Positions 1-12,470 of a DNA stretch of 64,000 nt are shown piece by piece (the stretch's first letter is position 1; the number at the start of each line of letters is the position of its first letter). Origin of the DNA: Micrasema longulum (taxonomy: Eukaryota; Arthropoda; Insecta; Trichoptera; Brachycentridae); NCBI GenBank assembly GCA_022494885.1, contig JAGVSM010001424.1, forward strand, positions 67,001 through 131,000, written 5' to 3'. The position numbers and the translations under genes are program-made. The notes beneath the pieces are model-generated. The model ran no database searches. It saw only the letters and a program-made list of their open reading frames with translations, and was not told the origin of the DNA.

Positions 1-560
1 TGCCTTGGGGAAGGAATAAAGTTGTTTGAAGAAATACCAGAAAACACAAAAAATTAGAAAAGTGTATATACATTTAAAATTAAATAAGAGTATACATATA
101 AATGTAAAAAATATTAGATTAAATATATTATGAATAGTGAATATGCATAAGTTTATTTAAGTGTGTATATAAAACTACAACTCAATTTCCATTTTTCCAA
201 CACAAGTTATTTATGACTTTTAGGAAATGGTCTGAAAATTTAAATATTTGAGTAAATAATAAGAACTTAAGTATTTCTTTTTTTAAACAAAAGTTTAATT
301 ATTATAAATTAGGACAGTAAGTGTACAACAGTGATAAATAATGTCAGAATATAATAGATGTAATATTGCGATCTAAAAATTTTGTTGTAAATATTGTATT
401 AGACTATGTTAATCATGGAACTAAATAAAATAAATAAATAAAAATGTGTTTACAACTATTTAATGTCTTGGATAAATCAATAGGAGAATAATTTAAGAAT
501 CCATTGTGAATATTTAATCTATAAATATATTTTTATTTAAAATCAAAGTATTGCGCTTAC
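1..560. other. Nol6 intron or downstream sequence, no exon identified
   Basis: AT-rich sequence left of the last Nol6 exon I can place. That exon ends in a good splice donor at 560-559, so this stretch should be intron. The extreme left (1-40, minus strand) has an open frame, but no AG acceptor fits phase 1, so I do not call an exon. Confidence 0.5.
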
Positions 561-3500
561 CATGACACGAGTTAATTTCTAAAGGCATATCTGTAAGTGC
601 TCGTAAACTTTTTGTGAGATTGTCAAATGCAGAACTTATCTTCATCGCTGCTTCTTCCCCAGTTCCATAATCAAATTTAGCTGGTTGGAACTTTTTATTA
701 TGCAGAACAAACTCAAATTGATCAGCAATGTAAAATAATTTCTCATCTATACCTTTAAAAATGATAGAAAATGAATACACACTAAGTACATTGTAAAATA
801 TTGAGTAATTTTATGATTTAATATTGTCATTGTTTTATGCTTTTAAATAAAATCACTTACCCATTTTATTCTGAAGCAAATAACACAATATTTCTTTTAC
901 AATTAACCTTTTAGAAGCCATTGAAGAAGTATTTTTCCAAACACATGCTTCTGATATAGTTCCATCTTGAAATCTGCGCAGTTCTGACTTAGATCCCCAG
1001 AACGCCCTTTAAATAATATTTTTACATTCATATAGTTATAATAGAAAAAGAAAAAATATACTTTGTTATAAGTTTCAAGTAAATTGTCAGGCTTTAATCA
1101 CACTATCTCAAACTGAAACCAAATTATACTTCTATTATCATCGTTGAGCCAATGCCAAAGTCACGAATCAGAATTTTTTCCAGTTTTGTGTTAAATATAC
1201 CATGAAAGTTCGCTTTAAACAAAGCACACACTACCAAAACAGCAAATTTGAAATTGTGTAACAGGACGACTGAGATCTGACCACCTGCCATTTCACCAAT
1301 TTGACTAAATACCCATCTGTGCAATGCCAAATTGCAAATATTTCTTTAGAGACTTTCATATAATATGTTTTTACTTGGTTGCCTAATATACTACATTAAA
1401 ATGCCGAGGTCAATTCGCGTTGAAATGAAAATGAAAATTATTCTTATTATTGAAATTATAATTAATATTCAATATTAATTATCAAATTCAATAGTTTTAA
1501 TTTTATTGAAATAAAATAAAAATATTTTTAAAAAACACTAAAAAATTTATATAATAATAATAATAATTTAATAAAACACTCAACTTTGACAGCTGGCATC
1601 AACGATTGTTCCGAATATTAAAAATGGAGCGCTACACAACTGAACAACGCGTTATCATTGTGAAAACCCATAACAAAAATGGGGAAAGTTATGCTGAAAC
1701 CGCTTGCAAACTTCGCAAAATTTTGGGTAGTGGAAGTACACCTAATGTGTCAACAATTTGAAGAGTGATCAATAAATTTGAAGAAACTGGGTCGATTGTG
1801 GACAGTAAGTCTACTGTGCGTTGACGTACTGGCCGGTCTCTCAAAAATATTGCTGCTGTAAACGATAGTGTTACCAAAAACCCGAGAACATCAATTCGGC
1901 ATCATTCACCACAACTTCAAATTTCACAAAGCACCACGCAGCGAATTTTGACAAAAGACCTCCACCTTCACCCCTACAAGATTCAGCTCACTCGGGAGCT
2001 TAAACCAGAAGACCATGTACAGCGCCGGCGATTCTTTCAATGGGTTATGGAGCAAAATGAAGTGAATGCCGATTTTTCAAAACAAATCATCTTCACCGAT
2101 GAAGTACATTTTTATCTTACTTGGGTCATCAAAAAACAAAATTATCGAATTTGGGGCTTAGAAAATCCGTGCGTGATCCATGAGAAACAAATTCACCTAC
2201 AAAAAGCAACTGTCTGGTGTGGATTATGGTCAGGCAGCGTGATTGGGCCTTACTTCTTTGAAAATGAGGCCGGAAACGTAGTGACAGTGAATGGCATTCG
2301 TTACAGGAACATGATAACGGAGTTCTTGTGGCCTCAACTGGGTGATATGGATCCGAACGACATGTGGTTTCAGCAGGACGGCGCCTCCTACCACACCGCG
2401 AACGACATAATCGATTTATTGAAGTAACGATTTCCAGACTGAATCATCTCCCGAAATTCCAATGTCAATTGCTCGCCAAGATTGTGCGATTTCTTTCTTT
2501 GGGTTTTTTGAAATTTCAGGTCTATGTGAATAAACCACAAACAATTCTTGAGCTCAAGGCCGAAATCCAACGCGTCATCGGTGAGATAGAGCCACATCTT
2601 TGTCAAAATGTCATAAAAAATTTCATGAAAAGAGCCAGGGCCTGTGTTAAAAGCCACAGGGGCCATTAGCCGGATATTTCATTCCGTTCATAATCGGAAC
2701 ATGTCTACTTTTCAATGCAATAAAAATATCATCACTCGCTCAAAAAAACATGCATTTTATTATTTAATTAAATCGTGCACTCTTATTGGGTCACCTGTAT
2801 AAATAAACAATTGATTTTGTTGTTAAATAGGTATTATCAGACTTTTGGTGGATTTTTTTCTAATAATATTTATGTAGCAAGTGTATGTAATTTTTTTATG
2901 TTTGCAATTTTTACCTAAATTTTTCTGCTTCCGGAACATTAGCTTCGGGGCCCTTATCCATGGAATTAAAAGCAAACTCCGGGTCTAATTTCAAACCAAA
3001 AATGAATGGATGATTCACATGGCTACCAATACTAGCCTTCGTAGTAAGTGTCCATTGTAAATCTTCTCCAGACAGACATTTCGGAGCTACATAACTAATT
3101 CTTGGTCCGAGACCTTTACGAATTAATTCCAACAAATACTTTTCAATCACAAAATAAACATCAGACCCGCGGTCGAGTTTAGTGTTCTTACTGATGAATT
3201 TCATTATTAATTGCCTCAGTTTTTCAGTGTTTTCGATCCTGAAAATAAAAATTATAATAATGAATCTGACTAAATACCCCACAGGTAAATTTTGTTTTTT
3301 CAGCTTTTTTTTCATATACTTACTTGTATTACATAAACAAACAGTTTTCAAACTGAAATCTATATACACAATAATAATTTAACCCTTAAGTGCCACATCG
3401 TCGGTGATTCTGCAATACCGCGTGACCCGTTTTGTTTATGAATATGTTTTACTGAAATAAATTCATTACAGGGACTAAGAGCTGTTAGTTTTTAATTATT

Positions 3501-6500
3501 GCTATTTTTACTCCAAATAATTATAGTTTTTCTGGTACTCCAGCGGTATTTTTTGTTAATTAAAATCGTAAGTAATATATTAACAGAAAGCTTTTTGGGA
3601 TCCCTTGCCAAAAAAATAAATTGATAGTTATGGGGTATTGCAGTATCACCGTTGATACGTGAGTTTACACTTGAAGTGAATTTTCACAAAAAAAATAAAA
3701 AATTGTATATTCAAAAAATTATATTAAAATGCATATTGGCAGATAGATTTTACACAGTGGAAAAGGGTTGATTGATATGCTCCACCCCTGACCTGCTTTG
3801 AGTTGAACAGTCGAGCTGATGTGTATGTATTATGTAGCTTAATATGCCTACTGAACCGTTTGACAAGTTGAAACCTGCAACGGTTTAGTTACAACACGCC
3901 GCTGACCTCTGCAAAATACTGCAGTGCTATTTCAACAGGACAATGCTCCGGGACGCAAGAGGTTAGTGTCAGTGGCTGCTATTCACGAAGCTTGATTTGA
4001 ATTGTTTGAATATCCCCCATATTCACCTGATCTAGCCCTCGGTGACAACCGCATATTACGAAAACTCATTGAACATTTGCGTGGAAATAAATTTTTGGAT
4101 GACAATGAGGTCATGTGCTGTGTAGGTTGGCAGGGGTCGAACAAATGAGGTGTTTTTGCTTTTAACCACCTCATTTGTTCGGCATATTTCCCTCTCAAGT
4201 AGCTCTGTTGAGATATCTGTATAAACCCAGTATTTCCATACAAAAATTAGGACATACTAAAAATATGGTATTCTACCTTATTATGTGGTCATATTTTAGA
4301 TGGAAATCAACAGGCATCATAAAGAGGGGCAGGAATCCGTTCACCTGTTGACTATCCAAGAAATTTACGGCCAATTTACATTCTTGTCTGAGTGTATTAT
4401 ATATATCCAGACCTATGTTCGAGCAAAGGTTATAATAACCAGATCGATCTACAAACACTATAGGGAAATAGGAGTGGAATTCCACTGTGGCTGGTTGGTG
4501 AAGTCCAGGTTCACCTGTAAATAGTGTGATACCGTTCTTATCCCACTCACTTGAGGCTGCAAGCATAAAGTTAAATATTAATTTTATTTATAATACATGT
4601 CACATAAAGCACACAATATGTTATAATTTTTAATTTGTTTTTAGTTTTAATTTATTTTTGTTTAATTTATTTTGGATTTTAATTTTATAATTTTTTTCAT
4701 CTATTGATATATTTAACATACCCCTTAATTTATTTTAAAATAAATTAAGACTCATTCTTTCTGGCTGCGATATGCTCCCATTTGCTATTTAATGATGTTC
4801 ACGCTTACACACACCTGAACACTTACTCCTACGCAAATACACCTCTACACTTACTCTCATACAAATACACACAAACACAACCTTTTGACGTACTCGAATT
4901 TAATATGTATGATTTTTATTTGGAACCTTCACTGGTCTGTCTTTAAACCTTATCTTTTTTATGTTATTATATCATTGTAGGCCGTTTGTTTCTGTAAAAC
5001 AAATAATCTAATATTCGGAATGGAAACACAAAGGAGGATAAGTGCCGGAAATAGTTTCTTTTCTTCTTTAATTGCGCTCATAATACTATTACAATACATA
5101 AATAATAGTGGGTAATATTTTTGAGAAGTAAATAGTCTAGGCATTTACATGGCTTATGACCTTATGACTTATGATGGTATAAGAGATAGAGAAAATGTTC
5201 TCAATCTCTCTTAAAATATTTTTATCTTAATAGAGGGTGGAATCCAGTCTTTGTCTGTAACATTAGGGCAAACTCAAAATATTGTTGGAATTATGTGTTC
5301 TCCATCTGTTATAATATAATTCTATATAATAGTTATAGTTTTAAAAGGGTATATTGTTAATATGGTTAAAGAAAAAATAATTCCTTACCCAAAGCTGTCC
5401 ACACGTTCCGTATAACTTGGTAGCTACTCATTGCATTGTTAATTCGTCGAATTTGCATCAAATAAGCAACAAACATTGTCATTATATACCCTGAAAAGGT
5501 GGAAATACGTCTCTGCTTCAGCCACACTTTAAGCAGTAGGATGCCGTGCTTTATATTTTCGCTTTCCCCGAGCATTTTCACCAAAAAAGAGTGATTCATC
5601 CCACAAGTCAGGTCATGCAAGACCGCGCTGTTGTAGTAAGGTGTCGGAGAGGAGAAATTATCTTCTTTTGCATCTTCTGGTCCACCAAACCTCCAGTTCT
5701 CTCGGATATTATTCCTCGAAGGATTAAACCTGAATAACTTAAAGGTTTCTTCATGAGTTACTATGTGAAGAACAACAGAAACGTTTTTACCTGTTTTACC
5801 GGAAGGTTTAATCAAAAGTACAGGTTTTAAGTAAGAAGCATCTAATAATTTAAATTGTACGTTTTCCACCAATTCGAAGTTATTTATTTTTGCCGCAAGA
5901 TAGCTTATATAAAGCGCCCTCTTTCGAAGATATCTCTCGTTGATGTCATCATTTTTGTGAAAAAATTCCTTGGGAATGTTTATTTTTAAATCCACTACCA
6001 AATTAGGTCCTAAGTTGCACCCGTAGCTGTGTGAACCAATAATAGTGGACTGGTCGGATTTGATAAATCTGAAAAATCCTTTATTTTCAAAAGGCCCTTG
6101 AATAAATGGAATTTCGATTCCTAAAACAGTAAGCCATTTTTGATCTGATATTTTGTGAGTTGGACCATCTTCGAGAGAGCTTAGAAAAGAATTGAAGGCA
6201 CCGAACCATTTCTGAAACAGGGTCACATATTTTGATTTCACATTAACTTCTTTCAAGATTTCTTCTATTTGAAGGCGGAAGAAATTAGAGTTGAATAAGT
6301 TTTCCGTTTCTCTTAATCTATTTAGCTCTTCAGTGGTTGGTTGTTTAGTTAACTTAGCAGACTTCTTTGGATCGTGCCTCAAATTAGTTTTTTTCTTCTT
6401 TGATTGTTTAACTGCTGGAGTCGTTTCTCCCTTACTTGTATCATCAGATAAAGACCCATCGTCAGATTCACTGTCAATTTGAGCTTGCTAAAAACGAAAA

Positions 6501-6687
6501 TGGAAATATTGAAGAACAAAATGAAAGTGTGCAAAAAAAGGGCGATTTAAAGGAAAACTTCGCACTCTTGTATTGGTAGATATTACTATAATAAGTCTAC
6601 TCATTTTAATTGAAATGATCTATCATTTTTCTACAAATGAAGCCAAAAACTCACACGAGACTTGCGCTTTAAGGTTTCCTTTTTCAT
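561..6687 (-). CDS. Nol6: Nucleolar protein 6 (Nol6/Nrap; fly Mat89Ba), 5' part
   Basis: Nol6 is a nucleolar protein of the small-subunit processome, acting in early 18S pre-rRNA assembly. Coding exons on the minus strand: 6687-6655, 6487-5389, 4556-4277, 3238-2915, 1006-861, 752-561. All have GT-AG borders and every junction keeps phase, giving about 691 residues. The start ATG at 6687 opens a short basic exon; the next exon is acidic then Lys-rich (residues about 12-60). Family blocks seen include NLFNSNFFRLQIEEILKEV, GSHSYGCNLGPNLVVDLKI (the nucleotidyltransferase-fold region), LLKVWLKQRR, VVFVD-like IVFVDRSGYYNLCS and FWGSKSELRRFQDGTI. Vertebrate Nol6 is about 1150 aa, so the C-terminal 40 percent lies off the left edge. 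No internal stop was found. The large introns carry mariner remnants and an inverted-repeat element. Identification is by recalled family similarity. Confidence 0.93.
1575..2800 (+). pseudogene. Decayed mariner-family transposon in Nol6 intron 4
   Basis: A mariner/Tc1-type transposase frame starts at ATG 1624 and runs to about 2690 but is broken by several in-frame stops (for example near 1759 and 1822) and a small deletion near the third catalytic region. The longest open part is 1948-2427. Visible motifs are IFTDEVHF (first catalytic Asp), VTVNGIRYRNMITEFLWPQL, WFQQDGASYHTA (second catalytic Asp) and FFLWGF near the C-terminus. The general layout resembles the mariner DD41D-like group, but the third Asp region is damaged, so that is inference. 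A right terminal repeat ends near 2799 (TTATTGGGTCACCTGTA). I cannot find its partner on the left, so the 5' end is either lost or too diverged. Inserted antisense to Nol6. Confidence 0.85.
3380..3680. mobile_element. Short inverted-repeat (MITE-like) element in Nol6 intron 3
   Basis: The left arm at about 3383-3422 (CCCTTAAGTGCCACATC, then CGGTGATTCTGCAATACC) is matched in inverse by 3632-3676 (GGTATTGCAGTATCACCG, then CACTTGAAGTG), with small gaps. There is no coding potential between the arms. The left end abuts TTAA, which would suit a piggyBac-type TTAA target, but a matching right TTAA is not clear. Confidence 0.6.
3885..4125 (+). pseudogene. Mariner transposase C-terminal remnant
   Basis: Plus-strand translation around 3928-4115 gives a broken mariner transposase tail: an FQQDNAP-like catalytic block, then FELFEYPPYSPDLA and a LIEHLRGNKF-like block, with frameshifts and a stop. 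It sits just downstream (in Nol6 sense, 3' side) of exon 3 and runs antisense to Nol6. An 86-codon minus-strand frame over it (3983-4243) is its shadow. Confidence 0.75.
5125..5310. repeat. Foldback-family fragments in Nol6 intron 2
   Basis: 5131-5163 carries GTCTAGGCATTTACATGGC, one mismatch from the core of the foldback repeat found about a dozen times in this window. 5228-5285 carries its outer part (GGAATCCAGTCTTTGTCTG, CAAACTCAAAATATTGT) in reverse order. The copy is degraded. Confidence 0.65.
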
Positions 6688-7849
6688 ATTGGAATAAATT
6701 ATTTAGTAAAGAATATAACGTGCGAAAATTGAATATAAAAATATAACATCAATGCGACTAAAATCAGCTAAAATGTTTTGACGGACAAAATTCTACAATT
6801 TATTATTCAAATGGTATCTAAACGCTGACATCTCGCACGTGTGTCGAAGTTATCTGTCAATATTCAGAATTTGTTGACATATTAAATCCAGCGATAAAAC
6901 TATAGACTACATAATGATAAAATATCAGAAACAATATCTATGATTGATCACGTTTTGGGTACCTACCTGAATATATTTTACAATCTCAAAATAAACCATC
7001 ACACCGGTTTACCTTAGAAGTAGAAGAGAAGATAAATCGCCATCATCTTCTCATGCACGCACGACAATTACATATTTCGACTTGGTCATCACATTTGCAT
7101 TGTAAGTTTTTACAGCAATTTTTTCGCTGCCGTTTCGTTCTACATGTCCAAACCATCGCAACACACCTTTTTTGATGTTGTAAATAATGCTTGTCTCAGC
7201 CTGGCATAATGCACGGATTTCGATATTATGCATCTATCGAAGATAGTTTTTTCACACATTAGGTTGAGAAATCTCATTACGTCAGCATTCAGCCCACTTT
7301 CAAACACTTTTTTCCCCCAATTTCAAATTCACACAATAGGTTTGTAATAGCGATATATTTGATACCGAAACATTAAATACGATATTTTAGTATTTCCAAC
7401 ACATCAAAATCGGCAATATTTATTTGATACACTGACATGTTTTGAATTTAGTAAAGGTGAAAACCTACGTGTACGGGTGGTTGTGTAGTTATTATCTGTA
7501 GCACTGTAACAAGACGTGATTTTTAATGCTTTTGTTTAATCAAGCACCTTATAATTTTTTCTCATTTTTAACAAATAAAAGTTTATAATTCATTAATTCA
7601 AGAAAATTATATTTAAACGTCTTTTAACTTATAAAACATACAAAAAAAATGTATCAATACGTATATAAAAAATAATACTATTTAAAAAATTTTAAAACAA
7701 CATTTTTCACAACAAAAATTAATGTGAAAACATTTCTATATATGTATATGGAAAATGAAAAAATGCTGAAAAATATTTTCACCAATAAGTATTACGAAAG
7801 AAAATATATATTTTTTAATTATGTGTATATTATTTGTATTTTTAAAAAT
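6688..7849. other. Nol6 upstream region and intergenic DNA
   Basis: Holds the 5' flank of Nol6. The promoter should lie just right of 6687, but I see no clear TATA box or other site I would defend. The rest is AT-rich and gene-free apart from an RT remnant at 7030-7235. Confidence 0.4.
7030..7235 (-). pseudogene. LINE endonuclease/RT C-terminal fragment
   Basis: A minus-strand frame of 60 codons contains KKGVLRWFGHVERN followed by a Lys/Tyr-rich tail. This block is typical of the C-terminal end of RTE-like LINE ORFs (compare LEYFGHVMR in the copy at 29345-30095). Only this fragment survives. Confidence 0.6.
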
Positions 7850-9290
7850 AGTTTATCATAGGCTCATTAATTATATAGAGCAGAACTCTCTATTTTCAGT
7901 AAGGCAATCGACCTACCGACGTTTTCTTTCCATGGAGACAGGACTGATAAGAATACTGTCTGACGTTATAGTGGCGATAGACTCTGGCCATCTGGTGTTG
8001 ATGGCTCTTTTGGACATGAGTGCTGCATTTGATATTGTAGACTATAATAGACCGTCTCAAGAAAACTTATGGTATCCATAATCAGGCACACCTGTAGTTC
8101 AGTTCATATCTTCATGAAAGAGAATATGCAGATATATTCCAGGGTAAAAGCTAACCCGACTTTCAGGTGTCTACTGGAGTACTTCAAGGGTTAGTACTCG
8201 GACCACTTCTCTATCTCCTATACACTAAAGATGTACAGAGAACATTATCAAAATGCGGTTTGTGGTCTTACTGCTATGCAGATGATACACAAGTCTATTT
8301 TTATTGTAAACCAGTGAGATAAGTGTGATTGTTAATTTAATTGATGGATACATTGAGAATATTTGAAATTTGGTGGCTGAAAATAGACTAACATTAAACC
8401 CCTCTAAAACGGAGCAACTATGGATGGCTTCAGCCAGACGACGGAATTTAATTTATGATACGGCACTACCCGATGTAAGGAAAACCGCTTTACCCACCGT
8501 TAAACTACCACTGTGAGTCTTCCTTAATTCTGACCTTTCTCTTGAGGCTCAAATTTGTAGAACGATAAGTTCATGCTTCCACCAGCTGAGACAAATTAAA
8601 TGTATATGCAAAAATTTGCCTGATGATGCAAACAGTCAATTAATAAATGCATTTGTAGTGTTTAGAGTCGATCATGGTAATGATGTCTACGCAGGTCTAC
8701 CAATGAATAAAATGACTCGCCTGTAGTCTGTTTTAAATGCCACAACGAGACTAATTTTTGGAATCCATAAGTTCAGTCATATCACTCCACTACTTCAGGA
8801 ATTACACTGACTCGCTTCAAGGGAGGGTGGATCACAAACTCTGTGGGCTTATGTATAAGTCACTGCACAACTCTGCTTCGGATCTGGAATATATAAAAGA
8901 ACTATGCATCCCAGATGAACTAGCTGACAGACGCCTTACGCTTATATCAGCTACATCTACGGCGAGGGGAAGAGTTATTATACCTCTATGCAAAAGCATA
9001 CTAAATTTGCCATAAGTGGCATGGAATGCTTTCCCAGCAGAAGTGTGAATTTGTGAGAGTGAAGTGATATTTCGGAAATAATTTATAACTCACATGTTTT
9101 CTAAATCATTTTAATTAATCCGTAGACTGTGATAACAAAATAAATATTGTTTTACTTAAATTACTAGTTCAAATGTTTAAATTAAGCTTATTTATTTATA
9201 GAACTACTTTTCAAAGCGTCTTTGAGGTATGATATTACGTAAATGGCTCTATATAAGTTATCCATAATATTAACATACATAATAATCTTT
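7850..9290 (+). pseudogene. Decayed CR1-type LINE, copy 1 (RT and 3' end)
   Basis: Plus-strand frames with frequent breaks show reverse transcriptase blocks in order. There is LVLMALLDMSAAFDIVD at about 7997-8042 (RT motif with the first catalytic Asp), a damaged GVPQGS/LGPLL region near 8170-8210, and CYADDTQVYF at about 8274-8303 (YADD box). A C-terminal block follows: LMYKSLHNSA, then LCIPDELADRRLTL. It ends in a tail resembling AAATGGCTCTATATAAG with an ATAATA-rich end near 9275. It lacks the 5' part and endonuclease. Same family as 10985-12035. Confidence 0.85.
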
Positions 9291-10984
9291 CGTATCAGAT
9301 TTACGAGTTTGTTTATTTTCTATCGTGTTTCTTGAGAATTTCCTTTATAGAGCACACAAAAAGCCGCTCACTAGTCCGGCTTACTTTATTTGATCTTTTT
9401 GGCACTTTTTTATTAAATAAACTCAAATTATTTAAAGAATTGAATAGAACCTTTTACATAATAAAAGCATGTCATAAATAAAAATATATTCCGTCACAAT
9501 TTTATTTTTATTTTTAGACACTAAATGCTTAATAGTTCATTTTTTAATGAAACACAAATCACTTTTATTTTTCATGGACCCATCCAAAGATGTTGAGCCA
9601 GCGCATTTATTTTTTTATTTGTAATAATAATGTCCATTTTAGTTTACGTAAAACATGAACAATATGTACTGTTTTTATTATTGAACTTACCCCTATAAAT
9701 TTATGGCTAGATATACATTTGATTATATAACGTAAAAATTCCAAAATGGCGTCTGTTTTTAGACTGCCATCTAGCGGTGGTAGATTGCATTAAATTACAT
9801 CATGAATGTGGCGTGTGTTGTTTGGCTTTCGGGAGATAATTCGTAAATAAAAATTGTTTTTAATTGTTACGGATTAACACAAAACAAACCTCAAATATTA
9901 AAGTGTATTGCAAAGTTTTTACGGATGTGAGTGGTCAGCGAATTGTATCCAATACATTTTTTGAATTTCTTGGATATAAGTTGACGAAATGCGTTCGGTT
10001 CATGGACACCCGAAAAGGACAAAAAGTAACAAGATTCTTAAGTGTTAGAGAAGTTATGATGTTAGTGCATTTCATTAGTAATACAATTTAACTCATATGT
10101 TTACATTTTTAAATGGATGCACACAACAATTCAACCTGATGCTTCTACTGAAAGCTGACAAATACTTTGTCGTAATGCTAGGTTAGTAGACTTGTGGTAT
10201 AAAATGTCATTCGGCCAAATATCTCTATAAACACAGCTTTTCCATCCCTTTAAACCCATCATTGGCACTATTGTTATTTTTTATTCGGCACATTTATCAA
10301 ACTATTATTTATACTGTTTTCTGATATTATGATAAATTTGCAATTAATCCATTATATCTTACCATTATTTTATGGGATTATATTATGGTACTTGTGTCTG
10401 CAAAAGACAAAAATAAACCTTTTTCAAAGTGAAATATAATGTGCGTTTACTTGAATAATGTATCACCAATAAAAACTCGCCTTTATTTTTGTCAACAAAA
10501 TATATAGGTAATGTAATAATGAATTGAAGTAGGTACATTTATAAAGATTTTAATGAATCAAATTAAGAACTTACATGTTCATTGGGTAATCAAATAATTA
10601 TTTTTAATATTATAAGTAGTTATAATTTAATGAAAATATTCCATTTATTACTAACTTATTAAGTATGTGTTTCTATCTAATCTTAGCTTGTTTAATTTTT
10701 AGTTAGCAATACAGATGCCATATTTTAAGCTGTCCAATGTAAATTTCCTTCGAATAGTGGGTTTTTTCTAACTAGTTTAGGAAATTCATAAATAAATATG
10801 TCTTCATTTATTTTGAATTTTAAATAACACTTGCTATCGCAACAAATTTTCTCTTGGGCGTTGAATAAATTAAATTTGTTATGATAACTTGAGAGTACAA
10901 TAATAGACATATTATAACTATCAATTTGTGTGTTTTATATTTATTTAGTCAATCAACTGGTTAAAACTTTAAAAGTAACAAAAA
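9291..10984. other. Intergenic DNA between CR1 copies
   Basis: AT-rich and no gene supported. A 75-codon plus-strand frame at 9864-10091 has no recognisable domain. It follows a slightly GC-richer patch (9740-9840) with CCATCTAGCGGTGG. The 5' noncoding exon of pygopus could lie anywhere from here to 14500 but cannot be placed. Confidence 0.35.
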
Positions 10985-12035
10985 CATGGTCATAACATGC
11001 GTAAATGCTATGCAGATGATACACAGATTTATTTTTATTGCAAACCAGGCGAGAGAAGTGTGCTTGTCAATTTAATTTATGGATGCATCGAGAAAATAAG
11101 AAACTGGATGGCTGAAAACAGACTAACATTAAACCCATAAAAAACTGAACAACTATGGGTGGCTTCAGCCAGATGACAGAATTTGATCCAGGATACAGCC
11201 CTACGCCATGTAGGGAGTACCGCTTTACCCACCGTTAAACTACTGGGAGTTTTACTCAATTCTGACCTTTCTCTTGATGCTCAAATTAGTATAACGATAA
11301 GTTCATTCTTCTACCAGCTGAGACAAGTTAAAAGCATACGCAAAAATTTGCCGGTTGATGCCGCCTGTCAATAAATAAATGCATTTGTAGTGTCTAGAGT
11401 CAATTATTGTAATGGTATCTATGCAGGTCTACCAATGAACAAAATGACTCGCCTACAATCTGTATTGAATGCTGCAGCGAGACTTATTTTCGGAATTTCT
11501 AAGTTCATCATATCACTCCACTACTTCGGGAACTACACTGGCTACGTTTTCCACAGAGGGTCGAATACAAACTCTGTTGGCTTATGTATAAGTCACTGCA
11601 CAACTCTGCTCCGGAATATCTAAGGGAACTATGCATTCCAGATGAACTAGCTGACAGGCGTCTCACGCTTAGATCAGCTACGTCTACGGCGAGAGGAAAA
11701 GTTATTATACCTCTACGCAAACAGCGCACTAAATTTGGTGAACGCGCATTTGCGGTCGCAGGCCCTATGGCATGGAATGTTCTCCCAGCAGAGGTGCGAG
11801 GCTGTGAAAGTGAAGTGATGTTTCGGAAAAAACTTAAAACCCGCTTGTTCTCTAAAGCATTTGAATAAATCCGTAGCATGTGACAACAAAATAAATTGTT
11901 TTAATTAAATTACAAATTTAAAGGCTTCAATTAAATTAATTTTACTATAGAATCACTATGTAAAGCGCCCTTGAGGTATTATATTATGAAAATGGCGCTA
12001 TATAAGTTATCCATGATAATAATAATAAAAAAATG
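10985..12035 (+). pseudogene. Decayed CR1-type LINE, copy 2 (YADD to 3' end)
   Basis: Begins within the RT at CYADDTQIYFYC (about 11010). It then runs through NWMAENRLTLNP, VKLLGVLLNSDLSL, a VSRVNYCNGIYAGLP block and the conserved C-terminus LMYKSLHNSAPEYL, RTKFGERAFAVAGPMAWNVLP and LKTRLFSKAFE, ending at a stop at 11866-11868. The C-terminal 94 codons (11584-11868) are intact. The frame is broken upstream by stops and shifts. The 3' UTR ends with GCGCCCTTGAGGTATTATA, TGGCGCTATATAAGTTATCC and an AATAATAATA tail. Confidence 0.9.
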
Positions 12036-12054
12036 CTTTATTTATTCAACTAGT

Positions 12055-12470
12055 TGTTTATTGTTTACTTATTTATCATAAACATTTTACAGATCCGTTC
12101 ATCCATGCGCTTTGTAGTTACAAGACGTCGGCTAAATGTATATAAAATTATTTCATACTTCAATTTTGTAAATAGGGTCTAGTATTCCAACTATCCTTGC
12201 GCTCCATAGCGTAAACAATAAAAAAAATGCACTCAAAAGTCAATCAGTAAATAATGTAAATTCATACCGTCCTTACGCTCTGTAGTTCCAATCTAGCTAC
12301 TATTTGTTATTAAATTCTATCATAATTGGAAACGAGGAACTAGAATCCCAACCATCCATGTGCTCTGAAGCTGCGAGACGTGTTCGGATACTTATTGTAA
12401 AACGCCCTTGAGGTGATTTTCATAAAAACGGTGCTTTTTAAATTATCCGTAATAATAATAGTAAGCAGTA
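12055..12470 (+). repeat. Tandem ~100-bp units ending in the CR1 tail
   Basis: Diverged repeats of a unit of the type TCCATGCGCTTTGTAGTTAC...AGACG occur near 12108, 12200, 12272 and 12352. The last runs into an ACGCCCTTGAGGTGATTTT tail ending in AATAATAATA, nearly the same 3' tail as the CR1 copies. It has no coding capacity. A related block lies at 53880-54005 in the other orientation. Reads as a non-autonomous element using the LINE tail. Confidence 0.6.

Noticed and set aside
1..60. Next Nol6 exon at the left edge (minus strand)
   Set aside because: Open, but there is no AG acceptor in the right phase and no clear match to the expected Nol6 block.
3983..4243. 86-codon minus-strand frame
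   Set aside because: Antisense to a mariner transposase remnant, which explains its openness.
11508..11879. 123-codon minus-strand frame
   Set aside because: Antisense to the conserved C-terminus of the CR1 copy.
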